64,000 bases of DNA. Source: Bog-756 sp963845485 (GTDB lineage Bacteria; Actinomycetota; Acidimicrobiia; Acidimicrobiales; RAAP-2). Location of the stretch: positions 1 through 64,000 of the forward strand of contig CAWJSI010000008.1 of NCBI GenBank assembly GCA_963845485.1. Reading direction: 5' to 3'. The notes beneath the pieces are model-generated. The model searched no databases, was not told the origin of the DNA, and saw only the letters and a list, made by a program, of their open reading frames with translations. The translations under genes were made by a program, and so were the position numbers. Positions 32,826 to 41,246 of this stretch are shown in pieces; positions within the stretch are counted from its first letter, which is position 1, and every line of letters begins with the position of its first letter.

Positions 32826-32849
32826 AGTATAGTTAGTTCGCCTAACTAA
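32826..32849 (-). promoter_or_regulatory. marR promoter and palindromic operator
   Basis: TATACT (minus strand, 32831-32826) is 6 nt before the marR GTG. Just upstream TTAGTT-CGCCT-AACTAA (32833-32849) is an exact 6-bp inverted repeat sitting between -10 and -35, with an overlapping AGTTAG/CTAACT pair. This is the classic MarR operator layout. It is AT-rich against a GC-rich background and overlaps the stop codon of the upstream acyltransferase gene. Confidence 0.75.
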
Positions 32850-34986
32850 TGCATCCGACGGCACTGGGAGCGGTCTTGGCCGACCCGGACCCGGAGGACG
32901 TTCCCCCGCTGCGCTCGACGGTGCAGCCGAGCGAGGCGATGGTGGGCAGGATCTTCGGGCGCAGCAGCTCACCCCCCGGGATGCTGATGTGGATCCCGTC
33001 GCTGTCCCGGACGGCTACACCGCCGATGGTCGACTGATAGGTGCCGTCCGGATCGAGCATCTTGTTGAGGTCGACCAGGGTGACCGTTGCCCGCCGTTGG
33101 TCGGCCACCTGTCGGAGCAGCCGGTTGAAGGCGTCCGCCCGAGCCGGGTCGTTCTCGATGAAGGGCTGGCCGTCGGCCGCCTCCTGGGAGGGATCGACGT
33201 AGGGCATGGTGAACAGCACGACCTTGGCCCCGTGGGCCGAGAAGATGTCGATGGCCTGGTTCAGCTCGGCCACCAGGTGGGCGTCCCACGCCGGCTCGCC
33301 CACGTGGACCCACTGACCGTTGTAGAGGTGATCGGTGACCTCCCACCTCCCGATGAGCAGGCCGACCACGTCGGGGTGGAAGAAGGTCATCTCTTGGGGC
33401 CAGGTCGTCCTCCAGTCGGGACAGCCGGGCGTGGCCGGGGTCTCGACGCCCGACTGCATGACGTCGACGTTGTCGAGGTCACAGCCGAGCTCGCCCTCGT
33501 CGGCCACGTTCACGCCGTACTCATTTGCCGACTGGTCCGACAACCCGAGGCCGAGGGTCAAGGCCACCGAATCGCCGAGCAGGAGGAAGGTGGTCGGCGC
33601 TGCCCCCGCCGGGGTGGGCGTGGCGAGAGAGAACGACCCGAAATGCCCTTCGTTGGCCGGGAGCCGCGAACCGGTCGGGATAGCCAGGGACGGGCTGGCC
33701 GGAGCCACGGTGGCCACCAGGAGCGCGGCCGTCGTGGCCAGGGCCACCGCGCCGGTGGCCACCAATCCCCGAGGGCCGGTGAACAGCTTGCCCGTCCGGA
33801 TGGGCTCTTCGATCAGGTACCACGACGCGGTGGCCATGGCGAAGGTGGCGGCCAACCTCGAGGCCAGCAACGGGAAGCCGGACAGGCCGGTGTGGGCGTG
33901 GTTGATGACGAGGAAGATGGGCCAGTGGTAGAGGTACAGGCCATAGGAGATGCGCCCGATGAACACGAGGGGCGCCACCGAGAGGAAGCGGGGAAGGGTG
34001 GAGGCCGGCATGGTCACGCAGGTCACGATGATCGCCCCGGCGGCCACGGAGACGAGGAGGAATCCCCCGTGGTACAAAAAGGCGTTCTGTCCGTTGAGGG
34101 CGTGCCACGCCCAGACCAAGAAGGCCGACCCGAGCACCCCGGGGAGCACCCAGAGGTAGCGGCTGTGCGGCAGTCGGGCCCAGCGGGCCGGGATGATGGC
34201 GAACTGGGCCCCGGCGTGGGAGCCCACGGCGCCGAGGAACGACCCCACCAGCAGGGCCTGGGCCCGGGTGTCGGTCCCGTAGTAGAGCCGGTCGACGGAG
34301 AAACCGGCTCCGAACATGGCCACCATCAAGACGGCTGAGGCCACGGCCCCGACGCCGGCGGTCAGGGCCAGCTTGGCCCGGCCCCACCGCCGCATGACGA
34401 ACAGGGCGACCAGGGGCCAGACCAGGTAGTACTGCTCCTCGACGGCCAGCGACCAGGTGTGGAGCAGAGGCGACGGGGCCGCGGCCTGGACGAAGTAGCC
34501 CTGGTTGGAGACGATGAAGTGCCAGTTGGCCACGTACAACAAGGTGGCCACGGCGTCGCTGCGTACCGCGGCCACATCGATGGTGCTCCGAAAGGCGATG
34601 GCGTAGGCGGCCACACCGACCAGGAGGACGAACAGGGCCGGCAGCAGCCGCCGGGCCCGTTGGGCCCAGAACCGACCGAGGCGGATGGTCTCGGACCGGG
34701 AGAACTCACGGCACAACAGGGTGGTGATCAAAAAGCCCGACAGGACGAAGAACACGTCGACCCCGAGCAGTCCACCCCCGATGCCGGGCACCCCGAAGTG
34801 GAAGAGCATGACGGCCATCACGGCGAAGGCCCGCATGCCGTCGAGGGCCGCGAAGCGACGCAGGCCCGACGAGTCCGGCTGGATCGGACCCTCGGGCAGC
34901 GACGGGACCGGGTGAGCAGTTCGGCGGCGGCCGCCGGCAGTGAAGCCGGCCTCGGTTTCCCTTTCGGGGATCAACGTGCTGGTCAT
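32842..34986 (-). CDS. OafA-type acyltransferase-3 with C-terminal SGNH domain
   Basis: This 714-residue protein acetylates or acylates a surface glycan. Residues 40-400 form about ten helices with FAALDGMRAFAVMAVMLFHF (catalytic-type histidine), GVDVFFVLSGFLITTLL, RRLLPALFVLLV and the HTWSLAVEEQYYLVWPLVAL motif. Residues 455-714 are an extracytoplasmic SGNH hydrolase-fold domain: FLLLGDSVALTLGLGL holds the catalytic GDS serine, PDVVGLLIGRWEV is block III, and VRDSDGIHIS holds the DxxH dyad. The complete two-domain layout matches OafA/YrhL-type proteins. Its TAG stop overlaps the marR operator, so the marR promoter lies at its 3' end. It is intact. Confidence 0.92.
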   Translation of the reverse strand: MTSTLIPERETEAGFTAGGRRRTAHPVPSLPEGPIQPDSSGLRRFAALDGMRAFAVMAVMLFHFGVPGIGGGLLGVDVFFVLSGFLITTLLCREFSRSETIRLGRFWAQRARRLLPALFVLLVGVAAYAIAFRSTIDVAAVRSDAVATLLYVANWHFIVSNQGYFVQAAAPSPLLHTWSLAVEEQYYLVWPLVALFVMRRWGRAKLALTAGVGAVASAVLMVAMFGAGFSVDRLYYGTDTRAQALLVGSFLGAVGSHAGAQFAIIPARWARLPHSRYLWVLPGVLGSAFLVWAWHALNGQNAFLYHGGFLLVSVAAGAIIVTCVTMPASTLPRFLSVAPLVFIGRISYGLYLYHWPIFLVINHAHTGLSGFPLLASRLAATFAMATASWYLIEEPIRTGKLFTGPRGLVATGAVALATTAALLVATVAPASPSLAIPTGSRLPANEGHFGSFSLATPTPAGAAPTTFLLLGDSVALTLGLGLSDQSANEYGVNVADEGELGCDLDNVDVMQSGVETPATPGCPDWRTTWPQEMTFFHPDVVGLLIGRWEVTDHLYNGQWVHVGEPAWDAHLVAELNQAIDIFSAHGAKVVLFTMPYVDPSQEAADGQPFIENDPARADAFNRLLRQVADQRRATVTLVDLNKMLDPDGTYQSTIGGVAVRDSDGIHISIPGGELLRPKILPTIASLGCTVERSGGTSSGSGSAKTAPSAVGCIS

Positions 34987-35110
34987 GGCGAACTCACATC
35001 ATTTCACGACGCTCGCCCGAACGGCTCGGACGACCGCGGAGCGTGAGCCCCTGGAGTCTGGGGTCGCTCCCTCAGCCGGCGGGACGTTCCTGCCCCGGTG
35101 ACATCAGGGA

Positions 35111-35479
35111 TCAGAGGCTCGGGACGTACCCCCCACGGCCCTGGGCCTGGCTCTCGAAGGGGTCGACGGACTCGTCGACCCCGCCACGCACTTCGGTGAC
35201 CCAGGGAAGCCGGTCGTGCAGGATCCGGTCGACCCCCCCCTGGAGTGTGGAGGCGCTGACCGCACACGAGCTGCACGCCCCCTGCAGTTGGACCTCGACC
35301 ACGCCGGTGGCCACATCGGCGAACAGGAGGGCCAGGTCGCCACCGTCGGCCTGGACGGCCGGGCGCATCAGCTCGATCAGACTGTTGAGTTGGGCCAACC
35401 GCTCCCCGCGCTCCGCATCGGAGATGTCAGCCACCAGGGACTCATCGTGCTGCCCGGCCTCTGCTTGTTCGACATCCAC
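35111..35479 (-). CDS. NifU C-terminal-domain protein (Fe-S scaffold, NfuA-like)
   Basis: This 122-residue protein contains a NifU/Nfu domain: LNSLIELMRPAVQADGGDLA, then VEVQLQGACSSCAVSASTLQ with the CxxC pair that binds a 4Fe-4S cluster, and GVDRILHDRLPWVTEV. The family carries assembled clusters to apo-proteins. The start at GTG 35479 is chosen because the Nfu domain normally begins within 30 residues; further upstream the frame is not coding-like. A short tail, ESQAQGRGGYVPSL, follows. It is divergent from the LLM oxidoreductase and 125 nt upstream of the OafA gene on the same strand. In actinobacteria such proteins often are the sole Nfu. Confidence 0.88.
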   Translation of the reverse strand: MDVEQAEAGQHDESLVADISDAERGERLAQLNSLIELMRPAVQADGGDLALLFADVATGVVEVQLQGACSSCAVSASTLQGGVDRILHDRLPWVTEVRGGVDESVDPFESQAQGRGGYVPSL

Positions 35480-35633
35480 GGCTGTTCCTCTCTTCGGCCC
35501 CCGGACCCGCCGGCGGCCATCCACATCAGGCCCCCAGTCTGCCGCGTCGGCGACCACTCCCGTACATCGCGCCGTAGGTCGATCGGTGCCACCCTCTTCG
35601 GCTCCGGTGATCACCTGTGGGAACAGCGGAGGA

Positions 35634-35639
35634 TACGAT
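35634..35639 (+). promoter_or_regulatory. Candidate -10 box (TACGAT) of the LLM-thiolase-FabH operon
   Basis: TACGAT ends 5 nt before the GTG at 35645. An alternative is a Shine-Dalgarno-like GGAGG 12 nt upstream overlapping it, so leadered and leaderless readings are both possible. Confidence 0.4.
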
Positions 35640-35644
35640 GCACT

Positions 35645-36647
35645 GTGCCCTTGGAGCCTTCCCTCACCAGCCTGGGGCCGATCGGGTTGATCCTGCCAAC
35701 CTTCGTGCAGGACACGGTTCCGTCCTGGGCCGGCCCGTCCGACCCGGCGGCCGATCCCACCGCCGATCTGGCCGCAGTGGCCCGGGCGGCCGAGGAGGCC
35801 GGGGCCGATGCCCTGTGGGCGTGCGACCACCTCTTCTGGCACGGCCCGTCCCTCGAATGCCTGGTGGCCCTGACCGTGGCCGCCACCGCCACCGAGCGGG
35901 TCCGGCTCGGCTCCTGCGTCATTCAACTCCCCCTGCGCCAGCCCGCCGCTGTCGCCAAACAGGCAGCCTCACTCCAGCTGTTGTCGGGCGGGAGGTTGAT
36001 CTTGGGGGTGGGGGTGGGCAGCCATGCCGGGGAGTACGAGGAGTCGGGCGTGGACTACCACGCCCGTGGGCGCCTCCTCGACGCCGGCATCAAAGAGCTG
36101 CGCCGATCGTGGGAGTCGGGTGAGGGGATCCTCCGGGTCGACACCGACGAGCCCGGAGCGGTTCGCTACCGCCAGCTCCCTGCCCCTCCCCCGGTCCCGG
36201 TATGGGCAGGCGGGTCTTCCGAGGCGGCCCTGCGTCGGGCGGCGACCTTGGCCGACGGCTGGATGCCGCTCTTCCTCAGCCCGAAGGAGTACGGCGATGC
36301 CGTCGAGCGGCTGACCAAAGAGGTCGACCGCGCCGGCCGTCCGGCCGGATCGGTCACGCCGACCATGGTCCTGTTCATCAGCATCGACGACGAGCCCGGA
36401 GAGGCCAGGCGGAGGGGTGCGGACATGGATGTCCTCGCTCTACGGGATTCCGGCCCGGGCGTTCGAGCGGCACCTGGTCCATGGGAGCGCGGCCGACGTC
36501 GCCGGCGTCGTGGCCTCGTTCCGTGCCGCCGGCGCCCAGCACGTCGTGGTGTACGTCACCGCAGACCACCCGATCGAACAGTTCGAGCGCCTGGTTGCCG
36601 CCCTGTCGGCTACCGGGGCAGCACCGGGTCGAGGGCACGAAGGATAG
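35645..36647 (+). CDS. LLM-class flavin-dependent oxidoreductase, one frame break
   Basis: About 333 residues after repair. LLM enzymes use FMN or F420. The TIM barrel starts GPIGLILPTFVQDTVPSW, with CDHLFWHGP, RVRLGSCVIQLPLRQPA, LSGGRLILGVGVGSHAGEYE and PPPVPVWAGGSSEAALRRAA, all typical, and the Gly/His placement is closest to the F420-dependent group. The break is near 36425, where one extra base follows RRRGAD; the new frame reads MSSLYGIPARAFERHLVHGS to a TAG. The GTG start is the first in frame after the promoter box. It heads an operon with thiolase, FabH and a nucleotidyltransferase. Substrate unknown. Confidence 0.8.
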
Positions 36648-36657
36648 GAGGGTCACC

Positions 36658-37839
36658 GTGGACAAGAGCGCACACATCCTGGGCACCGGCATCACTGCCA
36701 TGAACCGGAAGGACCGCACGGCGGTCGACATGGCCCACCAGGTCGTGGCCGACGCCCTGGCCAGCGCGGCGGTCGATCCGGCCGAGGTCAATCTGGTGGT
36801 GTTCGGCAATGCCACGGCCGGGCGTCTGCTCGACCAGGGGTGCATCAGGGGCCAGACCTTCTTGAAAGCAGCCGGCCTGCGCAACGCCGGCATCGTCAAC
36901 GTGGACAACTCCTGTGCGGGAGGTTCGTCGGCGCTGCACCTGGCCACCCTGGCCACCCTGGGAGGCACCCCGACGGTGCTGGCCGTCGGGGTCGAAAAGA
37001 TGTGGACGGGCGACCGGGGCGAGACACTGGCCGGCATCGAGGACGGGGTGCCCCGGGCCGACCGGATCCAGATGCACGCCGAGCGGGAGAACCCGTCGGG
37101 CTCGGTGTTGATGGCCCTCAATGCGGCCTGGGCCACCGATCTCATGGAGGAGCGGGGGGCGACGGTGGAACAGTTCGCCGCCGTAGCGGCCAAGGCCCGG
37201 CGGCACGGAGCCCTCAACCCCAACGCCCAGTTCCAGTCCGAGGTCACCATCGACGAGGTGCTCCAGTCGGCCCCCATCGTGTGGCCGCTCACCCGGCTGA
37301 TGTGCTCCTCGTTCACCGACGGGGCCGCCGCCGTGGTCCTGTCGGCCACCAGCCGGTCCGGTGCCCCCCGGATCCGGTCCACCACCATCCGATCGGGCAA
37401 CGGCGACATCGACTACCACGAGCGCATGGCCGAGACCGGGGCGGCGGCGTGGGACGATGCGGGCATCGACCCGACCGACGTGGACGTGGTCGAGCTCCAC
37501 GACGCCACCAGCCCCGAGGAGCTCTACGCCCTCGAGGCCCTGGGGTTCTACAAACCGGGAGACGCCGGACCGGCCACGCTGGCCGGGGAGACATCCATCG
37601 GCGGGACCGGCGTCACCGTCAACACCAGTGGCGGCCTGGTGGCCCGGGGCCATCCCTTGGGGGCCACGGGCATCGCCCAGGTGGTCGAGCTCGCCGCCCA
37701 GCTGCGGGGCCAAGCCGGTCCCCGTCAGGTCGATGGCGCCCGATTGGCGGTGGCAGCCAATACCGGTGGCATGATCGGGACCGAGGCCGGCCGGGCAGAC
37801 GCGGCCTTCATCGGTATCCACGTACTCGAAGCAGGCTGA
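36658..37839 (+). CDS. Thiolase-family protein (SCP2-thiolase-like), second cysteine lost
   Basis: This 393-residue enzyme joins or cleaves an acyl-CoA and acetyl-CoA. The first catalytic cysteine is C86 in VDNSCAGGSSALHLA. The histidine is in VARGHPLGATGIAQ. The usual second catalytic cysteine (CxG near the C-terminus) is an asparagine in AVAANTGGMIG, and VELHDATSPEELYALEALGF is the SCP-2-thiolase-like region. This places it with SCP2-thiolase-like proteins that may be condensing enzymes or non-catalytic partners. The GTG is preceded by AGGAGGG seven bases upstream, an unusually strong site. It follows the LLM gene by only 10 nt and precedes FabH. Confidence 0.86.
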   Translation: MDKSAHILGTGITAMNRKDRTAVDMAHQVVADALASAAVDPAEVNLVVFGNATAGRLLDQGCIRGQTFLKAAGLRNAGIVNVDNSCAGGSSALHLATLATLGGTPTVLAVGVEKMWTGDRGETLAGIEDGVPRADRIQMHAERENPSGSVLMALNAAWATDLMEERGATVEQFAAVAAKARRHGALNPNAQFQSEVTIDEVLQSAPIVWPLTRLMCSSFTDGAAAVVLSATSRSGAPRIRSTTIRSGNGDIDYHERMAETGAAAWDDAGIDPTDVDVVELHDATSPEELYALEALGFYKPGDAGPATLAGETSIGGTGVTVNTSGGLVARGHPLGATGIAQVVELAAQLRGQAGPRQVDGARLAVAANTGGMIGTEAGRADAAFIGIHVLEAG

Positions 37840-37859
37840 ACGGTGAGGTCCCCCACGTC

Positions 37860-38795
37860 ATGAACACCACCCGCGGCGGCATTGTGACCGGTTGGGGCAT
37901 CGCCGTGCCCGACAAGGTGGTCACCAACGACGACCTGTCGGTGACCATGGACACCAACGACGCCTGGATCCGCGAGCGCACCGGCATTCGGGAACGCCGG
38001 ATCGGTGGCACGACCTCGCAGCTGGCCATCGAGGCCGGACTGGCGGCGCTGGCGAAGGCAGGGCGGCGACCCGACGAGATCGACGCCGTCATCCTCGCCA
38101 CCACCACGCCCGACCAGATCGTTCCGGGCACCTCGGCCACCGTGCAGGACGGGATCGGCGTTCCCGGCGGTGCCTTCGACGTGAACGCCGCCTGCTCGGG
38201 CTTCGTCTACGCGCTGACCGTGGCCCACGGGATGCTGGCCATCGGTGCCGAGCGCCTCTTGGTCATCGGGTCCGAAACGCTCAGCCGGATCACGGACTGG
38301 GACGAACGTGGGGTCGCGGTCCTGGTCGGCGACGGAGCCGGAGCCGTGGTGCTCGAAGCAGTGGACGGGCCCGGCCAGCTGCTGTCGTGGGTGCTCGGAG
38401 CCGACGGCTCGTTGCGCCACCTGCTCAAGTGCGACCACGGCGGCTTCCTCTACATGGACGGCAAAGAGATCTTCCGCAAAGCCGTCCGGGTGGTGGTCGA
38501 GTCAGCCGAACAGGCCATCGCCGAGGCCGGCCTCACCGTGGACGACATCGACCTCATGGTGCCGCACCAGGCGAACCTGCGGATCATCAACGCGGCCTGC
38601 CAACGTCTGGGCATTCCCGAGGAGAAGGCCGTGGTCGTCATCGACCGCTACGGCAACACCTCGTCGGCGTCCATTCCCCTGGCCCTGGTGGATGCCTTGG
38701 AGACCGACCGGCTCCACCATGGCGACCATGTCCTGCTCACCGGATTCGGTGGCGGCATGACGTGGGCCAGCGCCGTGCTGCGCTGGGGCGGGTGA
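37860..38795 (+). CDS. fabH: 3-oxoacyl-ACP synthase III (FabH)
   Basis: This 311-residue enzyme condenses an acyl-CoA starter with malonyl-ACP to initiate fatty acid or related chain synthesis. The catalytic triad is intact: C112 in FDVNAACSGFVYALT, H236 in LMVPHQANLRI, and N266 in DRYGNTSSASIPLAL. The protein starts MNTTRGGIVTGWGIAVPDKV and the TGIRERRI loop is typical of the family. The starter-group specificity cannot be told. It is placed between the thiolase and the nucleotidyltransferase, not in a fab operon, so a role in a special lipid or small molecule rather than bulk fatty acid synthesis is possible. The next gene overlaps the stop by four bases (GTGA). Confidence 0.92.
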   Translation: MNTTRGGIVTGWGIAVPDKVVTNDDLSVTMDTNDAWIRERTGIRERRIGGTTSQLAIEAGLAALAKAGRRPDEIDAVILATTTPDQIVPGTSATVQDGIGVPGGAFDVNAACSGFVYALTVAHGMLAIGAERLLVIGSETLSRITDWDERGVAVLVGDGAGAVVLEAVDGPGQLLSWVLGADGSLRHLLKCDHGGFLYMDGKEIFRKAVRVVVESAEQAIAEAGLTVDDIDLMVPHQANLRIINAACQRLGIPEEKAVVVIDRYGNTSSASIPLALVDALETDRLHHGDHVLLTGFGGGMTWASAVLRWGG

Positions 38796-39698
38796 CCCGG
38801 GGCGTGGGCCCCTCCCTGGTGGTATTGGCTGCAGGCATGGCCCGGCGCTACGGAGGGTGCAAGCCCCTGGCACCGATCGGGCCGAACGGCGAGGCGGTCA
38901 TCGACCTGTTGGTCAGCGATGCCTTGGCCGCGGGCTTCGGTCAGGTGGTATTGGTCCTCCACCCCGAGACCGGCCCGGCCATCCGCTACCACGTCGAGCA
39001 GTGCTGGCCCACCGACGTGGACGTGGCGTACGCCGAACAGCGACTCCCCCTCGGAACCGTCCACGCCGTGCTGGCGGCCAGGGGTGCGCTGGCGGCCGAC
39101 CAGAACTTCGCCGTGGCCAACGCCGACGATGTCTACGGTGAGGTGGCCATGGGCCTGTTGGCCCGGCATCTGTCCGGGAGCTCCTCGGAGCACGCACTGG
39201 TCGGCTACCGGCTGCGGGCCACGGTGGCCACTGACGACCCCGTCACGCGTGGCATCTGCACGGTGGACGACGACGGCTACCTGATCGGCCTGACCGAGCG
39301 GCGCGGGGTATCCCGGAACGGACCGGACGAAGACCTGACCTCCACCGACGGCCTCGAGCCGGCAGCAGCTGGACGGCTCCCTCCCGGCCTCGGTCAACCT
39401 GTGGGGATTCCAGCCGGACATCTGGGACGTCTTCGGTCCGGCCATGGACGCCTCCGGACTGGACGAGGAGGCACTGTTGGCCTCGGTGGCGGCCGGCGGT
39501 GCGGTGCCGAAGGCCGAGGTGTTGCTCCCCGAGGTGGTGGCGACCATGGTGGCCTCGGGCCAAGGACTACCGGTTCGGGTCATCACCACCGACGCCAAGT
39601 TGATCGGCGTGACCCACGCCGCCGATCTGCCCGTGGTCAGCGCCGAGCTCTCCCGCCAGGTGGCCTGGGGCATCCGGCCCAGCCGACTCTGGGGCTGA
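38792..39698 (+). CDS. NTP-transferase (sugar nucleotidyltransferase-like), one frame break
   Basis: About 300 residues after repair. The Rossmann-like nucleotide-binding start is LVVLAAGMARRYGGCKPLAP, a variant of the GMGSRYGG nucleotide-binding loop, followed by FGQVVLVLHPETGPAIRY and NFAVANADDVYGEVAMGLL, which holds the metal-binding aspartate. The frame breaks near 39368, where the other frame resumes with LPASVNLWGFQPDIWDVFGP. The GTG overlaps the fabH stop (GTGA), so translation is coupled. Members of this family activate sugar phosphates with NTP; the substrate here is unknown. Coupling with fabH and a thiolase suggests a lipid-sugar conjugate pathway, which is inference. Confidence 0.8.
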
Positions 39699-39714
39699 CC
39701 GCGAGCCCAGCCGG

Positions 39715-40927
39715 TCAGCGGCGCTGCCGGCGGCGACCGGGAGTCCGGTGCCGGCCGATCATCCACCCGGCTGGCCACCGCCCGGGCCCGCCATTGGGTG
39801 AGCGGCTTCTCGATGACGAACCAGCTGGCCAGGGCGATGGCCATGATGATGGCCAGGCGGAGCAGTTCGGTGGGCCAAAAGCTCCAGTGGGTACCGTTCG
39901 GGCCCGGCACCAGTGCGAGATAGACGCCGAAGTGCACCAAGTAGACGGTGTACGAAAGGTTTCCGAGGAACACGAACACGCCCAACCCGACGAACCGGGT
40001 GCCGAGACTCATCGGGCAGAGCACGAAATAGACGATGATCACAGCGGTGGTCACGGTGGCCACCGGTTGCCACCAGACCAGGGCCGACTCGCTGAATACC
40101 GGCACCGAGAACAGGATCCAGATCAGTAGCCCACTGGCCACCACGGCTGCCCCGGTCAGCACCCGGAGCGCCCACTGGGGCCAGCGGTGCAGGTACCCGT
40201 CGGCGGCCAAGAGCCCGAGGAGGCATCCGAAGAACAGGGCGTCGGCGCGGGTGTCGAACGAGAAGTAGGCGCGGTCGGCCACCAGTCCCGTGACATGGGG
40301 CGCAGAGAGCACCGTCCAGGTCCGGTCGGCCGCGCTGAGGGCCAGACCGATGCCGGCCATCCAGTAGCCAAGGTTCCGGCGGCCCCGCGCCACCACCACG
40401 GCCAACAGGACGGCCCAGACGATGTAGAACTGCTCTTCGACCGAGAGCGACCACGCCTGGGCGAAGAAGCCGAGGAATGGGGCGTGTCCCGTGGCCGAGC
40501 GGTAGTCGGCGTAATAGAACAGCGCGGCCAGGCTGTCGCCCCACACCCGCTGACCCGCCTCCCAGACGTGGACGAGGCTGGCATAGATGGCCACCAGGGC
40601 CACGGCCAAAAAGAGCGGAGGGAGCAACCGGACCGCCCGCCGGCTGTAGAACCCGGTGAGGCTGATCCGCCCGCGGTTCCGGGCCTCCGAAGCCATCAGG
40701 TAGGTGATGAGGAATCCGCTCAGCACGAAGAAGATCTGCAGCGCGGCCCACGCTCCGGTCATGGCGCCGAAGTTGGCGTGGTAAACGAGGACACAGGCCA
40801 TGCCCAGGGCCCGGATGCCCGTCAGGGCCGGCCGGTTGCCCAGGCGAAAGGGCGCCGGGTTGGTCGGAGCGGCCTCAGCACTGTCTGCCGCGGGCTCTGC
40901 GGGTGCTGAAGATTCGGGTGTCGTCAT
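39715..40927 (-). CDS. Acyltransferase-3 family membrane protein, frame lost near the 3' end
   Basis: About 400 residues. The ATG at 40927 starts MTTPESSAPAEPAADSAEAA, a hydrophilic N-terminus, before RPALTGIRALGMACVLVYHA, LQIFFVLSGFLITYLMASEA, RRAVRLLPPLFLAVALVAIY and WSLSVEEQFYIVWAVLLAVV. Ten helices are seen. The reading frame does not end where expected but runs far into the antisense of the neighbouring gene, so a single missing or extra base near 39720-39780 is inferred; a TGA at 39715-39717 in another frame would suit. It is convergent to the nucleotidyltransferase. The sequence is not close to the pair at 16503 and 50386. Acceptor and donor unknown. Confidence 0.78.
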
Positions 40928-41246
40928 CGGCCCCAACCTGATCGATCCTGGCGGCGGCAGCTCATGCGCCGTCACCACCAGCACATACCCCCGCCGCGCT
41001 TCCCGGCGGAGATTACGGTAGCGGAAGCCGTCTATCGGTGCCCGTTGGTTCCTGTTCGGGCTCCTCGAACCAGGACAGCGGGCCCGGCGCCCCGGTGGTG
41101 ACGACCATCAGCGGGTCGCAGGATCGAGTCCGCATCCTGGTTAACCGGGCTTCGGTGGGCCCCGGTCCAGACCTGGGGCGATTCCACTACCCACGGCGAG
41201 GTCGGCCGCGGCGCTGGATACGGGCCGATCTATGGTGACTGCGGAG
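40928..41246. other. 319-bp divergent spacer with two candidate -10 boxes
   Basis: No gene is visible. On the minus strand CTACCGTAATCT near 41010-41022 offers -10 boxes for the acyltransferase. On the plus strand TATGGT (41231-41236) ends 10 nt before the ATG at 41247. Confidence 0.35.
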
